Below, piece after piece: positions 8,787-17,100 of a stretch of 64,000 nucleotides of DNA. Every line of letters starts with the position of its first letter. Position 1 is the stretch's first letter. The stretch lies in NCBI RefSeq assembly GCF_029871245.1, contig NZ_SSON01000067.1, positions 1 through 64,000 of the forward strand, read 5' to 3'. Source of the DNA: Pseudomonas sp. BN102 (GTDB taxonomy: Bacteria > Pseudomonadota > Gammaproteobacteria > Pseudomonadales > Pseudomonadaceae). A program made the translations under genes and the position numbers. The notes under the pieces are model-generated. The model was not told where the DNA came from, searched no databases, and was given only the letters and a program-made list of their open reading frames with translations.

Positions 8787-9605
8787 TCATTTGTTGCGCC
8801 AGTGCGGGTCGCGTTTTTCCAGGAAGGCGTTGACGCCCTCGCGGGTGTCGTCAGCGTCGAACAGGTCGACGAAGCGCTCACGCTCTTCCGGCAACCAGCC
8901 GTTCGGTCCGCGCTCCCGGGCGCCCTGGATCAGCGGCTTGATGGTGCGCACTGCCACCGGGCTCTGCCGCGCCACCTTGGCCGCCAGCAGCAGGGCGGTG
9001 CCGCGGGCCTCGCCGCTGTCCACCACCTGCTCCACCAGGCCGATGCGCAGGGCGGTTTCGGCGTCCACCCGTTCGCCACAGAGAATCATGCGCTTGGCCC
9101 AGCCTTCGCCCACCATCCAGGGCAGGGCCTGGGTGCCGCCGGCGCAGGGCAGCAGGCCCACGGCGGCTTCGGGCAGGGCCATCAGGGCCTGGCGCTCGGC
9201 GATACGGATGTCGCAGGCCAGGGCGCATTCCAGGCCGCCGCCCATGGCGTAGCCATTGATCGCGGCGATCGACACGCCACGGAAGTCCCGCAATGCCTCG
9301 AAGGCTTCGCCGAAGCGCCGGGCCATCTCGCGGGCGCGGGCTTTGTCGCCATCGGCGAACAGGTTGAGATCGGCGCCGGCACTGAAGAACTTCGGCCCCT
9401 GGCCGGTTACCACCAGAGCGTAGATCTCGTCGTCGTGGTTGAGGTGCTCGATCAGCTGCTTGAGGCCGATCAGCGACTCGCGGTCCCAGGTGTTGGCCGG
9501 TGGGTGGTTGATGGTGATCAGCGCGGTATGCCCGTGCTTTTCCACCGTGAGTTTGTGGGTCAGGTCGAAGATCCCGGGCTGGTAGGGTTCAACGGCAGTG
9601 GTCAT
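8787..9605 (-). CDS. Enoyl-CoA hydratase family protein (likely methacrylyl-CoA hydratase step)
   Basis: 272 residues from the ATG at 9605, chosen because AAGGAG lies six bases upstream. The crotonase signature segments VTGQGPKFFSAGADLNLFAD and AINGYAMGGGLECALACDIRI are visible, with a Glu in LPEAAVGLLPCAGGTQ at the catalytic region. The length is standard for hydratases. It lies between the acyl-CoA dehydrogenase and the hydrolase, which points to hydration of methacrylyl-CoA, though a broader short-chain specificity is possible. Confidence 0.87.
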   Translation of the reverse strand: MTTAVEPYQPGIFDLTHKLTVEKHGHTALITINHPPANTWDRESLIGLKQLIEHLNHDDEIYALVVTGQGPKFFSAGADLNLFADGDKARAREMARRFGEAFEALRDFRGVSIAAINGYAMGGGLECALACDIRIAERQALMALPEAAVGLLPCAGGTQALPWMVGEGWAKRMILCGERVDAETALRIGLVEQVVDSGEARGTALLLAAKVARQSPVAVRTIKPLIQGARERGPNGWLPEERERFVDLFDADDTREGVNAFLEKRDPHWRNK

Positions 9606-9615
9606 GTGCATCTCC

Positions 9616-10779
9616 TTACAGCAGGCGGTCGAGCGTGCCGCCTTGTTCCAGTAAACGACGCGCCACGATGACGCGCATGATTTCATTGGTGCCTTCGAGA
9701 ATCTGGTGCACCCGGGTATCCCGCACCCAGCGTTCCAGAGGATAGTCGTTCAAATAGCCGTAGCCGCCGTGCAGCTGCAATGCCTCGTTGCACAGCTCGA
9801 AGCACTGGTCGGTGGCGAAGCGCTTGGCCATGGCGCAATAGAGGCTGGCTTCGGCGTGGCGCTGGTCCAGGCGATGGGCGGCCAGGCGCACCATCTGCCG
9901 GCTGGCGGTGAGGGCGGTGAGCATGTCGGCGAGCTTGAACTGCAGGGCCTGGAACTCGGCCAGGGGCTTGCCAAACTGCTTGCGCTCCTCCACATAGCGC
10001 AGGCTCTGCTCCAGGGCCGCCTGGGCGGCGCCGAGGGAGCAACTGGCGATGTTCAGGCGGCCACCGTCCAGGCCCTTCATCGCGTAGACGAATCCCTGGC
10101 CCTCGGGGCCGATGCGGTTGCCGACGGGAATGCGCACGTTCTCGAAGGTGATGGTGCGCGTGGGCTGGGCGCGCCAGCCCATCTTGTCCTCGTTGCGCCC
10201 GTAGCGGACACCCTCGGCATCGGCCGGCACCAGGAAGCAGGAAATGCCCTTGGCGCCGTCCGCTCCCGTGCGCGCCATGACGATCAGCACCTCGGTGCTG
10301 CCGGCACCGGAAATGAAGCACTTGCTGCCGTCCAGCACGTAATCCTCGCCATCGCGGCGGGCGCGGGTGCGCAGGTGGGCGGCGTCGGAGCCGGCGTCCG
10401 GTTCGGTCAGGCAGTAGGAGGCGAGCCGTTCGCCGTTCACCAGGCCGGGCAGCCAGCGTGCCTTGAGGTCGGCATCGCCGAAGGAGGCGAGCATCCAGGC
10501 GGCCATGTTGTGGATGGTCAGGTAGGCGGTGGTGGCCACGCAGCCGGCGGCCAGTTGTTCGAAGATCAGCGCGGCGCTGAGCCGGGACAACCCAAGCCCG
10601 CCGTCTTCCTCGGCTATGTAGAGGCCTAGGTAGCCCTGCTCGGCGGCACGGCGGATCACTTCCAGCGGGAAGTGGTGGCCGCGGTCCCATTCCGCTGCAT
10701 GGGGCGCCAGCTCATGGCTGGCGAAGGCGCGCGCGCTGTCCACCAGCAGGCGTTGTTCTTCGCTCAGGTCGAAATCCAT
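9616..10779 (-). CDS. Acyl-CoA dehydrogenase (isobutyryl-CoA dehydrogenase-like)
   Basis: 387 residues, the full length of the FAD-dependent family. MDFDLSEEQRLLVDSARAFA opens the helical N-terminal domain. The FAD signature region YCLTEPDAGSDAAHLRTRA is present, as are RKQFGKPLAEFQALQF and the C-terminal LHGGYGYLNDYPLERWVRD and ILEGTNEIMR. It would oxidise isobutyryl-CoA (or 2-methylbutyryl-CoA) to the enoyl-CoA. It starts 13 bp after the mmsA-like gene and ends 10 bp before the hydratase, so these are one operon. Confidence 0.9.
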   Translation of the reverse strand: MDFDLSEEQRLLVDSARAFASHELAPHAAEWDRGHHFPLEVIRRAAEQGYLGLYIAEEDGGLGLSRLSAALIFEQLAAGCVATTAYLTIHNMAAWMLASFGDADLKARWLPGLVNGERLASYCLTEPDAGSDAAHLRTRARRDGEDYVLDGSKCFISGAGSTEVLIVMARTGADGAKGISCFLVPADAEGVRYGRNEDKMGWRAQPTRTITFENVRIPVGNRIGPEGQGFVYAMKGLDGGRLNIASCSLGAAQAALEQSLRYVEERKQFGKPLAEFQALQFKLADMLTALTASRQMVRLAAHRLDQRHAEASLYCAMAKRFATDQCFELCNEALQLHGGYGYLNDYPLERWVRDTRVHQILEGTNEIMRVIVARRLLEQGGTLDRLL

Positions 10780-10792
10780 GGGACGTCCCCGT

Positions 10793-12286
10793 TCATTTGA
10801 GCTGGATGGTCATGTTGGGGCCGGTGACCGGCGTGTCGTCGAACCAGCGCGTGGTGACCGTCTTGGTCTCGGTATAGAAGCGTACCGCCTGCTTGCCGTA
10901 GGCGTGCAGGTCGCCATAGAAGGAGCCCTTCCAGCCGGTGAAGGAGAAGAAGGGCAGGGGCACCGGGATCGGTACGTTGATCCCCACCTGGCCGACTTCC
11001 ACCGCGTGCTGGAAGTGCCGCGCGGCGCCGCCGGAGCGCGTGAACAGGCTGGTGCCGTTGCCGTAGGGGTTGGCGTTGACCAGGGCGATGGCGTCTTCCA
11101 GGCTGTCCACCTCCATGCATACCAGGGCCGGGCCGAAGATTTCCTCGCGGTAGAGGCCCATCTTCGCTGTCACGCCGCGGAACAGGGTCGGGCCCAGCCA
11201 GTTGCCGTTCGGGTAGCCGGGCACCTGGCACTGGGAACCGTCCAGCAGGCATTCGGCGCCTTCAGCCTTGCCCTCGGCGATCAACCGCAGCACCCGTTGG
11301 CGCGCCTGTTGGCTGATCAGCGGGCCAAAGGCCGAGTGGGCGTCCTTCCAGTGGCCGGGGCGCAACTCGGCCATCTGTGCGGCCAGTTCGGGAATCCACT
11401 GGCGCGCCTCGCCGACGAAGATCGCCACGCTGATGGCCATGCAGCGCTGCCCGGCGGCGCCGCAACTGGCGCCCACGAGGTTGCTCAGCACCTGGTCCTT
11501 GTGGGCGTCGGGCAAAACCACCATGTGGTTCTTGGCGCCGGCGAAGGCCTGCACCCGTTTCAGGTGGGCGGTGCCGGTGCGGTAGATATGCTGACCCACC
11601 GGCACCGAGCCGACGAAGGAGATGGCGCGCACGTCCGGATGGGTGAGCAGGGCGTCGACCTGTTCGCGTCCGCCATGGATCACCTGCAGCACGCCCTTGG
11701 GCGCGCCGGCCTCGATGAAGAGTTCGGCGAGGCGGTTGGGAGTCAGCGGGTCCTGCTCGGAGGGCTTGAGGACGAAGGTGTTGCCGCAGGCGATGGCCAG
11801 CGGAAACATCCACAGCGGGATCATTGCCGGGAAATTGAAGGGAGTGACGCCGACGCACACACCCAGTGGCTGGACCCAGCTGGCGGTGTCGATCTCGCGG
11901 GCGACGTTTTCCATGGTCTCGCCCATCATCAGGCTGGCCACGTTGGCCGCGTGCTCGACCACCTCGATGCCGCGCCAGACGTCGCCCTTGGCATCGGCCA
12001 GGGTCTTGCCGGTGTCGCTGGCGAGCAGTTCGCCCAGCTCGTCGTGGTGCTCCTTGAGCAGCTGCTGGTAGCGCAGCATGAGCCGGGCGCGTTCCGGCAC
12101 CGGCACTTCACGCCAGCTCTGGAAGGCGTCCTTGGCGCTGGCGACGGCGGCCTCGATCTCTTCGGCGGTGGCCTTGGGCGCCAGGGCCAGGACTTCCTGG
12201 GTCGCCGGGTCGGTGATCTCGATCAGCTCACGGGCGCGGCTTTCGCGCCACTCGCCATCTATCAATTGCGGGATTGCCTTGGCCAT
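10793..12286 (-). CDS. mmsA: CoA-acylating methylmalonate-semialdehyde dehydrogenase
   Basis: 497 residues from the ATG at 12286, preceded by GGAGG at a normal distance. An in-frame GTG four codons upstream is an alternative. Aldehyde dehydrogenase features are visible: [20 protein letters not shown], the NAD-binding [12 protein letters not shown], and the catalytic Cys segment [19 protein letters not shown] typical of the methylmalonate-semialdehyde subgroup. It would convert methylmalonate semialdehyde to propionyl-CoA. First gene of the minus-strand cluster, divergent from the AraC gene. Confidence 0.92.
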   Translation of the reverse strand: MAKAIPQLIDGEWRESRARELIEITDPATQEVLALAPKATAEEIEAAVASAKDAFQSWREVPVPERARLMLRYQQLLKEHHDELGELLASDTGKTLADAKGDVWRGIEVVEHAANVASLMMGETMENVAREIDTASWVQPLGVCVGVTPFNFPAMIPLWMFPLAIACGNTFVLKPSEQDPLTPNRLAELFIEAGAPKGVLQVIHGGREQVDALLTHPDVRAISFVGSVPVGQHIYRTGTAHLKRVQAFAGAKNHMVVLPDAHKDQVLSNLVGASCGAAGQRCMAISVAIFVGEARQWIPELAAQMAELRPGHWKDAHSAFGPLISQQARQRVLRLIAEGKAEGAECLLDGSQCQVPGYPNGNWLGPTLFRGVTAKMGLYREEIFGPALVCMEVDSLEDAIALVNANPYGNGTSLFTRSGGAARHFQHAVEVGQVGINVPIPVPLPFFSFTGWKGSFYGDLHAYGKQAVRFYTETKTVTTRWFDDTPVTGPNMTIQLK

Positions 12287-12359
12287 CTGGTCCTCCACCC
12301 GTAAGACGGGACCTTGTTGTTTCTTGCTCTTATAGCGGCCGCCGATCCAGATGTGGATT

Positions 12360-12391
12360 GACGATCTTGGTTGGGGGATGGACGATCTTGG
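12360..12391 (+). promoter_or_regulatory. Two perfect 11-bp direct repeats, candidate AraC-family operator
   Basis: GACGATCTTGG occurs at 12360-12370 and again at 12381-12391, exactly 21 bp (two helical turns) apart on the same face. The pair lies in the divergent mmsA/AraC intergenic region, ending 26 bp before the AraC ATG. Direct half-sites about 21 bp apart are the usual target of AraC-family dimers. That the neighbouring regulator binds here is inference. Confidence 0.7.
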
Positions 12392-12417
12392 GATTGCAGA
12401 TCACAACAAGAACTCTC

Positions 12418-13299
12418 ATGAGCCGCTCTGTGGATACCTCCAACTGGCCCCTGCCGGCCAATGGCGTGCGCTTCACCACGCCACCGCGGCTGCGCCGCCT
12501 GCTGGCCCGCCATCCGCTGACTTCAGCCTGTTATCCACTGGCCCTGGGCTACTACCCGGAGGCCCTGGGCCACCGCATGCAGCGCCAGGTGCCGGAGGAC
12601 AACCTGCTGATCTACTGCCGTTCCGGGCAGGGCTGGCTGGAGGGCGAGGATGGACGATTCGAGGTGGGTGGTGGCGACCTTCTACTATTGCCGAAGGGCC
12701 GCCTGCATGCCTACGGCGCCGATGCGCAGCGGCCCTGGAGCATCTACTGGGTGCACTTCGAGGGCGAGCTGGTGGCGGAATACCTGCGTCCCCTCGGTCA
12801 GTCGGCACTGCGCCGTATCGGCGTGCAGCCACGCCTGCTGGCGGACTTTGATGCCCTGCTGGCGTTGCGCAAGCAGGGGCTGAACCTGCCGCACTTCATC
12901 CATGCCGCTCATCAGTTGCAGACCCTGCTCACCTCCCTGGCCGTGCTGCCGGTGCGCGGTTACCTCAAATCCGGCCGGGTGCTGGACGTGGACGCCGTGC
13001 AGGCGGTGATGCGGGCGCACCTGCACGACAGCCTCAACCTCGACCAGTTGGCGGCGCAGTTCAAGTTGTCGCGCTTCCACTTCGCCAAGACCTACCGCGC
13101 CCTGACCGGCCATGCGCCGATACAGGACTTCATCCAGCTGAAAATGGCCCAAGCCTGCCGGCTGCTGGACGAAGGCGACCAGGGCGTGCGGCAGATTGCC
13201 GAGCAGCTGGGGTACGAGGATGTCTATTACTTCTCGCGCCTGTTCAGGAAGGTGGTGGGCATGGCGCCCAGTCACTACCGGGCATTGCACCAGGGGTAG
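12418..13299 (+). CDS. AraC-family transcriptional regulator
   Basis: 293 residues from the ATG at 12418. The N-terminal part is a cupin-like effector domain (LIYCRSGQGWLEGEDGRFEV, GDLLLLPKGRLHAYGAD). The C-terminal ~100 residues carry two helix-turn-helix motifs (LDQLAAQFKLSRFHFAKTYR and RQIAEQLGYEDVYYFSRLFR) and end with the family pattern KVVGMAPSHYR. Being divergent from the valine-type catabolic operon, it probably controls it, perhaps in response to a pathway intermediate. Its TAG stop lies inside an interspersed repeat. Confidence 0.9.
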   Translation: MSRSVDTSNWPLPANGVRFTTPPRLRRLLARHPLTSACYPLALGYYPEALGHRMQRQVPEDNLLIYCRSGQGWLEGEDGRFEVGGGDLLLLPKGRLHAYGADAQRPWSIYWVHFEGELVAEYLRPLGQSALRRIGVQPRLLADFDALLALRKQGLNLPHFIHAAHQLQTLLTSLAVLPVRGYLKSGRVLDVDAVQAVMRAHLHDSLNLDQLAAQFKLSRFHFAKTYRALTGHAPIQDFIQLKMAQACRLLDEGDQGVRQIAEQLGYEDVYYFSRLFRKVVGMAPSHYRALHQG

Positions 13300-13391
13300 G
13301 GGCGATTTCAATCGCCAAGCGAACCGCAGGTTCGCCCTTGGGGCTTGCCTGGGGCAGCTACGCCGCCCTTGGCGAATGAATTCGCCCCTAC
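13296..13391. repeat. Interspersed GTAGGGGCGA...TCGCCCCTAC repeat (copy 1)
   Basis: A ~96-bp element with ends GTAGGGGCGATTTC and GAATTCGCCCCTAC, and an inner inverted stretch. Close copies lie at 46181-46274 and 52301-52395, with half copies at 46742-46764 and 54496-54516. The first bases of this copy supply the TAG stop of the AraC gene. Confidence 0.85.
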
Positions 13392-13406
13392 AGATGATCG
13401 CGCCGT

Positions 13407-14249
13407 TCAATCTTCCTCCAGCGGCCTTCCACCCAGCAGTTTCAACCAGAGCGCCACCACTTCCGCCAGCTCCGCCCGCAGCACCTGCGGTGTCGGCAGT
13501 TCCAGCCGCTGATAGGCCGGCAGCCTGGCCAGGCGGACGTCGTCGCGGGGTTCTTCCAGCAGTTGGCCGGCGACCTGCACCACATCCGCCAGGTCGGCCG
13601 GTCCCTTGTGCTGGCGGCACCAGTCGCGGCGCAGGCGGGCGCAGTCCACCAGGGCCGAGGGCAGCTTCCAGGCGCTCAGCAGCAATACGCCCAGTTCGGC
13701 AGAGAGTTGTTCGCAGAGGCGCTGCACATCGCATTCCAGGCGCGAGACCTGCGGCCAGCGGTGCAGTTCCTGCAGCAGCGGCAGGCTGCCGACGTCCTGC
13801 ACCAGGCCGGCCAGCAGGGCGTCCTCCTCCTTCAGGTGGGGCAGATGCTGGGCCAGGCCGGCGCTGAACGCCGCGCGCCGCAGGCTGAGGCTCCAGCGCT
13901 TGTTGAAGACCTTCTGCAGGCTCGGTTCCTGCCCGTCGAACAGCTGGCGCAGCTCGAAGGCCAGCACCAGATTGGCCAGTCGCTTGCTGTCGAGCTGTTG
14001 CACCACTTCCGGCAGCCGTGTGCTAGGCCGGATATGGCCGAGCAGGGGCAGGGCGGCGAACTGCATCAGGCGTTCGACCAAGTCCGGGGATTGTTCCAGC
14101 AAGGCGCTGACCTTTTCGACCGAGGGGTGTTCGGCGGCCAGCAGCCGGCGCAGCTGCAGCGAGCTGTCCGGCATCGGCGGCAGCGCGCTGGCGTCCTTGA
14201 GAAAACGCTCGTAGAGCGCGAGTTTCACGGCGTCGTGGCGATTTTCCAT
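13407..14249 (-). CDS. HDOD-domain protein
   Basis: 280 residues from the ATG at 14249 (AGGAG nine bases upstream). SALPPMPDSSLQLRRLLAAEHPSVEKVSALLEQSPDLVERL is the opening of an HDOD domain (a non-hydrolysing HD relative), followed by LARLPEVVQQLDSKRLANLVLAF-like helices. The HD phosphohydrolase metal residues are not evident. HDOD proteins are linked to signalling and motility, but no partner is visible beside it. Convergent with the AraC gene and divergent from ung. Confidence 0.75.
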   Translation of the reverse strand: MENRHDAVKLALYERFLKDASALPPMPDSSLQLRRLLAAEHPSVEKVSALLEQSPDLVERLMQFAALPLLGHIRPSTRLPEVVQQLDSKRLANLVLAFELRQLFDGQEPSLQKVFNKRWSLSLRRAAFSAGLAQHLPHLKEEDALLAGLVQDVGSLPLLQELHRWPQVSRLECDVQRLCEQLSAELGVLLLSAWKLPSALVDCARLRRDWCRQHKGPADLADVVQVAGQLLEEPRDDVRLARLPAYQRLELPTPQVLRAELAEVVALWLKLLGGRPLEED

Positions 14250-14358
14250 GCAGGCTTGCTCCTGGCGTCCTTGATTGACAAGGGTAGTGGGCATTTCTTA
14301 GGGTGCCCGACCATCGGACGGGAAGCGCCCCGGCACCCGCAACGGAACAGAATGAGCA

Positions 14359-15054
14359 ATGACTGAAAACGACGATCGGATAAAGCTCGATGCGAGCTGG
14401 AAAGAAGCCCTGCGCGACGAGTTCGAGAAGCCCTACATGAAGTCCCTGGGGGACTTCTTGCGCCAGGAGAAGTCCGCCGGCAAGGTGATATTCCCGCCGG
14501 GGCCGTTGATCTTCAACGCCCTCAACTCCACGCCGCTGGAGCAGGTGAAGGTGGTGATCATCGGCCAGGATCCCTACCACGGGCCGGGCCAGGCCCACGG
14601 CCTGTGCTTCTCGGTGCAGCCCGGGGTACCGGCGCCGCCGTCCTTGCAGAACATCTACAAGGAGCTCAAGCGCGACCTCAATATCGAGATCCCGTCCCAC
14701 GGCTACCTGCAGTCCTGGGCGGAGCAGGGTGTATTGCTGCTCAACACGTCTCTCACCGTCGAGCAGGCCCGCGCCGGCTCCCATGCTGCTGCCGGTTGGC
14801 ACCATTTCACCGACAAGGTGATCGAAGTCGTCAGCCAGAAGCGCCCACGCCTGGTGTTCCTGCTCTGGGGCTCCCATGCCCAGGGCAAGGAGCGGCTGAT
14901 CGACCCCACCAAGCACCTGATCCTGAAGTCGGCGCACCCGTCGCCGCTCTCTGCCTACCGGGGCTTCCTCGGCAATGGTCATTTCAGCCGCTGCAACAAG
15001 TTCCTCGCCCAGCACGGGCTGGAGCCCATCGACTGGAGCCTGCCGGCGCTCTGA
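14359..15054 (+). CDS. ung: Uracil-DNA glycosylase
   Basis: 231 residues, family-typical length. The catalytic Asp motif [18 protein letters not shown] and the C-terminal [13 protein letters not shown] are intact. It removes uracil from DNA as the first step of base-excision repair. It stands alone, convergent with the downstream lipoprotein gene. Confidence 0.97.
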   Translation: MTENDDRIKLDASWKEALRDEFEKPYMKSLGDFLRQEKSAGKVIFPPGPLIFNALNSTPLEQVKVVIIGQDPYHGPGQAHGLCFSVQPGVPAPPSLQNIYKELKRDLNIEIPSHGYLQSWAEQGVLLLNTSLTVEQARAGSHAAAGWHHFTDKVIEVVSQKRPRLVFLLWGSHAQGKERLIDPTKHLILKSAHPSPLSAYRGFLGNGHFSRCNKFLAQHGLEPIDWSLPAL

Positions 15055-15056
15055 GA

Positions 15057-15072
15057 GGCTGAGATCTCAGCC
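15057..15072. terminator. Perfect 16-bp palindrome between two convergent genes
   Basis: GGCTGAGATCTCAGCC starts three bases after the ung stop and contains the stop of the opposing lipoprotein gene. It may help end transcription in both directions, but no U-run follows. Confidence 0.4.
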
Positions 15073-15927
15073 CGGATAGCACCCCAGTCCCTTGAGATCT
15101 GTGCTCAGTTCCCCGATACGCTCGCGCAATACGGTGCGCTGGCGTTCGTCGGTGCTGTTGAACAGATCGGCCAGCAAGCTCGCCAGGGCCTGCTCCACGG
15201 CCGGGTAGGCCTTTCGATAGGCCGGAGTCCAGAAGGCCTCGGGCTGCTGCAGCAGCAGCGTCAGGCGCCGCGAGAAGTCCGGTGTGTGGCGGCCATACAG
15301 CGTATTGCGCAGCTCCTTCTGCCAGTTCTCGCGGTTCACCGCCCATAGCCGGTTGTAGTCGCCCTGGGCTTTGGCCCAGGTGTCGATGCGTGCCTGCTGG
15401 GTCGGCCGCAAGGGGCCGATCCAATCCTCGACCCGCTTCCGCATGCGCTGCGCCCGTGCCTGCACCTGGGCTTTCAGCGGCGGTGCGGCGTGCTCCGCGC
15501 GCAGTTCCGCGTTGCGTTCATCCATCGATACATAGAGCTCGCCCATCTGCGTCGGGGTCAGGCTTTCCGTGAGGCCCAGCACCGTAGGGGTGATTTGCAC
15601 CGCTACGTCCTGCATGGCGTCGCGGATCTGCGTCATCTGCCCCAGTACGTCCGACGGGGTCAGCCTGGCCTGCCGACTCATCTGGTCGAACTGCTCCAGC
15701 CAGGCGACATAGCTCGGCAGCTGGGTGCTGCAGTGCCAGGCCAGGTGCTTCTGCAGGCGAGGCTCGAGCCAGCTTTTCTGCTGGTCGTCGAGGCTGACGA
15801 AGTTGCTGATCCACCAGGGAATGATCAGGTCGAGGTTGCGGTAGGCCAGGTCGAGGCGGCTGCAGGCTGCCAGCAGTAGAGTGAAGGCGAGCAGAAAGAG
15901 GCGGAAGGGGGCGATGCGTCCGGACAT
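15067..15927 (-). CDS. DUF6279-type lipoprotein of unknown function
   Basis: 286 residues from the ATG at 15927. The start was chosen because it gives a clean lipoprotein signal (FRLFLLAFTLLLAAC), with Cys at about residue 21. The rest is a soluble alpha-helical domain rich in Gln, Arg and Trp (LDLIIPWWISNFVSLDDQQK, WIGPLRPTQQARIDTWAK). This pattern is familiar in Pseudomonas lipoproteins of unknown role. No functional link to its neighbours is apparent. Confidence 0.75.
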   Translation of the reverse strand: MSGRIAPFRLFLLAFTLLLAACSRLDLAYRNLDLIIPWWISNFVSLDDQQKSWLEPRLQKHLAWHCSTQLPSYVAWLEQFDQMSRQARLTPSDVLGQMTQIRDAMQDVAVQITPTVLGLTESLTPTQMGELYVSMDERNAELRAEHAAPPLKAQVQARAQRMRKRVEDWIGPLRPTQQARIDTWAKAQGDYNRLWAVNRENWQKELRNTLYGRHTPDFSRRLTLLLQQPEAFWTPAYRKAYPAVEQALASLLADLFNSTDERQRTVLRERIGELSTDLKGLGCYPG

Positions 15928-16047
15928 GGAAGGCAGCCTTGGCGACGACCGAATAGGGGAGAGCATAGGCCCGGTTGAGCGCCGGGAAGGGACGATACGT
16001 CGATTCGCGAATGTATCGGTTCTCAGGGGGGTATGACCCCGAGAACC

Positions 16048-16074
16048 CAAAAAAGAGCCCGCACAAGGCGGGCT
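16048..16074 (-). terminator. Rho-independent terminator of the tct/AbrB operon
   Basis: Read on the minus strand, AGCCCGC-loop-GCGGGCT is followed by CTTTTTT. It lies just past the end of the AbrB-type gene, the last gene of the minus-strand block. Confidence 0.75.
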
Positions 16075-16086
16075 AAGCGTGGGTCT

Positions 16087-17100
16087 CTATTTTATTTTCT
16101 GCCAGCGGCGGAATACCGGCTCGGCGAGGAACAGCACCAGCAGCAGCCTCAGTACCTGCAAGGCCGTCACCAGCGGTACCGAGAGTTGCAGGGCCTCGGC
16201 CGTCAGGCAGAGTTCGGCGATACCGCCGGGCATCATGCCCAGCATCAACGCCCGATGATCGAGGCCGTCCAGCCAGCCCAGGGCCTCGGCCGCAAGGGCC
16301 GCGAAGGCCATGCCCAGGGAGGTGGCGAGCAGGGTGCGGGCGATGAAGGAGGGCGCGTGGCGAAAGAAGGCGCGGTCGAAATGGCAACCCAGCGCGCTGC
16401 CGATCAACCATTGGCCCAGCTGGCTACCGCCTGGCGGCAATCCTATCTGTAGGTCGAAGCCAGTGCTCAGGGCGGCGCTGACCAGCAGCGGGCCGATCAG
16501 CCAGGGGTTGGGTTGGTGGTAGCGCTGCATGAGCCAGGCCAGCGCGGCTCCAGCGGCCAGCAGGATCGCCAGCCAGCCCCAATCCGTGGGCACGGCATGG
16601 GCCGACGCGGGCGGCGCGCCGAGGACCCATTGGAACAGCGCCGGTACGCTGAGCACGACCAGCAGCAGGCGCAGGCTCTGGCCGGCGGCAACACGGCTGA
16701 TTACCGCCCCGTTGCGCTGGCCGAGGTTGACCATCTCGCTGGCGCCGCCCGGCATGCTGGAGAAGAACGCGGTGGCGCGATCCTCGCCGCTGCGCAGCAT
16801 CAGGCTGATGCCGATGACGCTGGAGAGGGTGGTGGCGATGGCGCCGACCAGGACGATGCCGCCGTGCGCCAGCACCTGTTCGATCACCGCGGGGGTGAAG
16901 TGCAGGCCGATGCCGACGCCGACTATCCACTGGCCGCATTTGCGCCCACCCGGCACCTCCGCCAGCGGCAGGTTGCCGATGCAACGCACGGCGATCACCG
17001 CCAGCAAGGATCCGACCATCCAGGGCAGCGGCCAGCCCACCAGGCTGGCCAGCCAACCCCCGGCGGCGCCCGCCACCGGCGTGAGCAGCCACTTAGGCAT
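16087..17100 (-). CDS. AbrB-family (transport-like) membrane protein
   Basis: 337 residues with about ten hydrophobic segments in two similar halves (GGWLASLVGWPLPWMVGSLL and, later, NPWLIGPLLVSAALSTGFDL), the duplicated arrangement of the AbrB/AimA membrane family. Substrate is unknown. Its start overlaps the tctA stop by 8 bp, so it is probably co-translated with the tricarboxylate transporter and may share or assist its substrate. It has no DNA-binding part despite the family name. Confidence 0.78.
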   Translation of the reverse strand: MPKWLLTPVAGAAGGWLASLVGWPLPWMVGSLLAVIAVRCIGNLPLAEVPGGRKCGQWIVGVGIGLHFTPAVIEQVLAHGGIVLVGAIATTLSSVIGISLMLRSGEDRATAFFSSMPGGASEMVNLGQRNGAVISRVAAGQSLRLLLVVLSVPALFQWVLGAPPASAHAVPTDWGWLAILLAAGAALAWLMQRYHQPNPWLIGPLLVSAALSTGFDLQIGLPPGGSQLGQWLIGSALGCHFDRAFFRHAPSFIARTLLATSLGMAFAALAAEALGWLDGLDHRALMLGMMPGGIAELCLTAEALQLSVPLVTALQVLRLLLVLFLAEPVFRRWQKIK

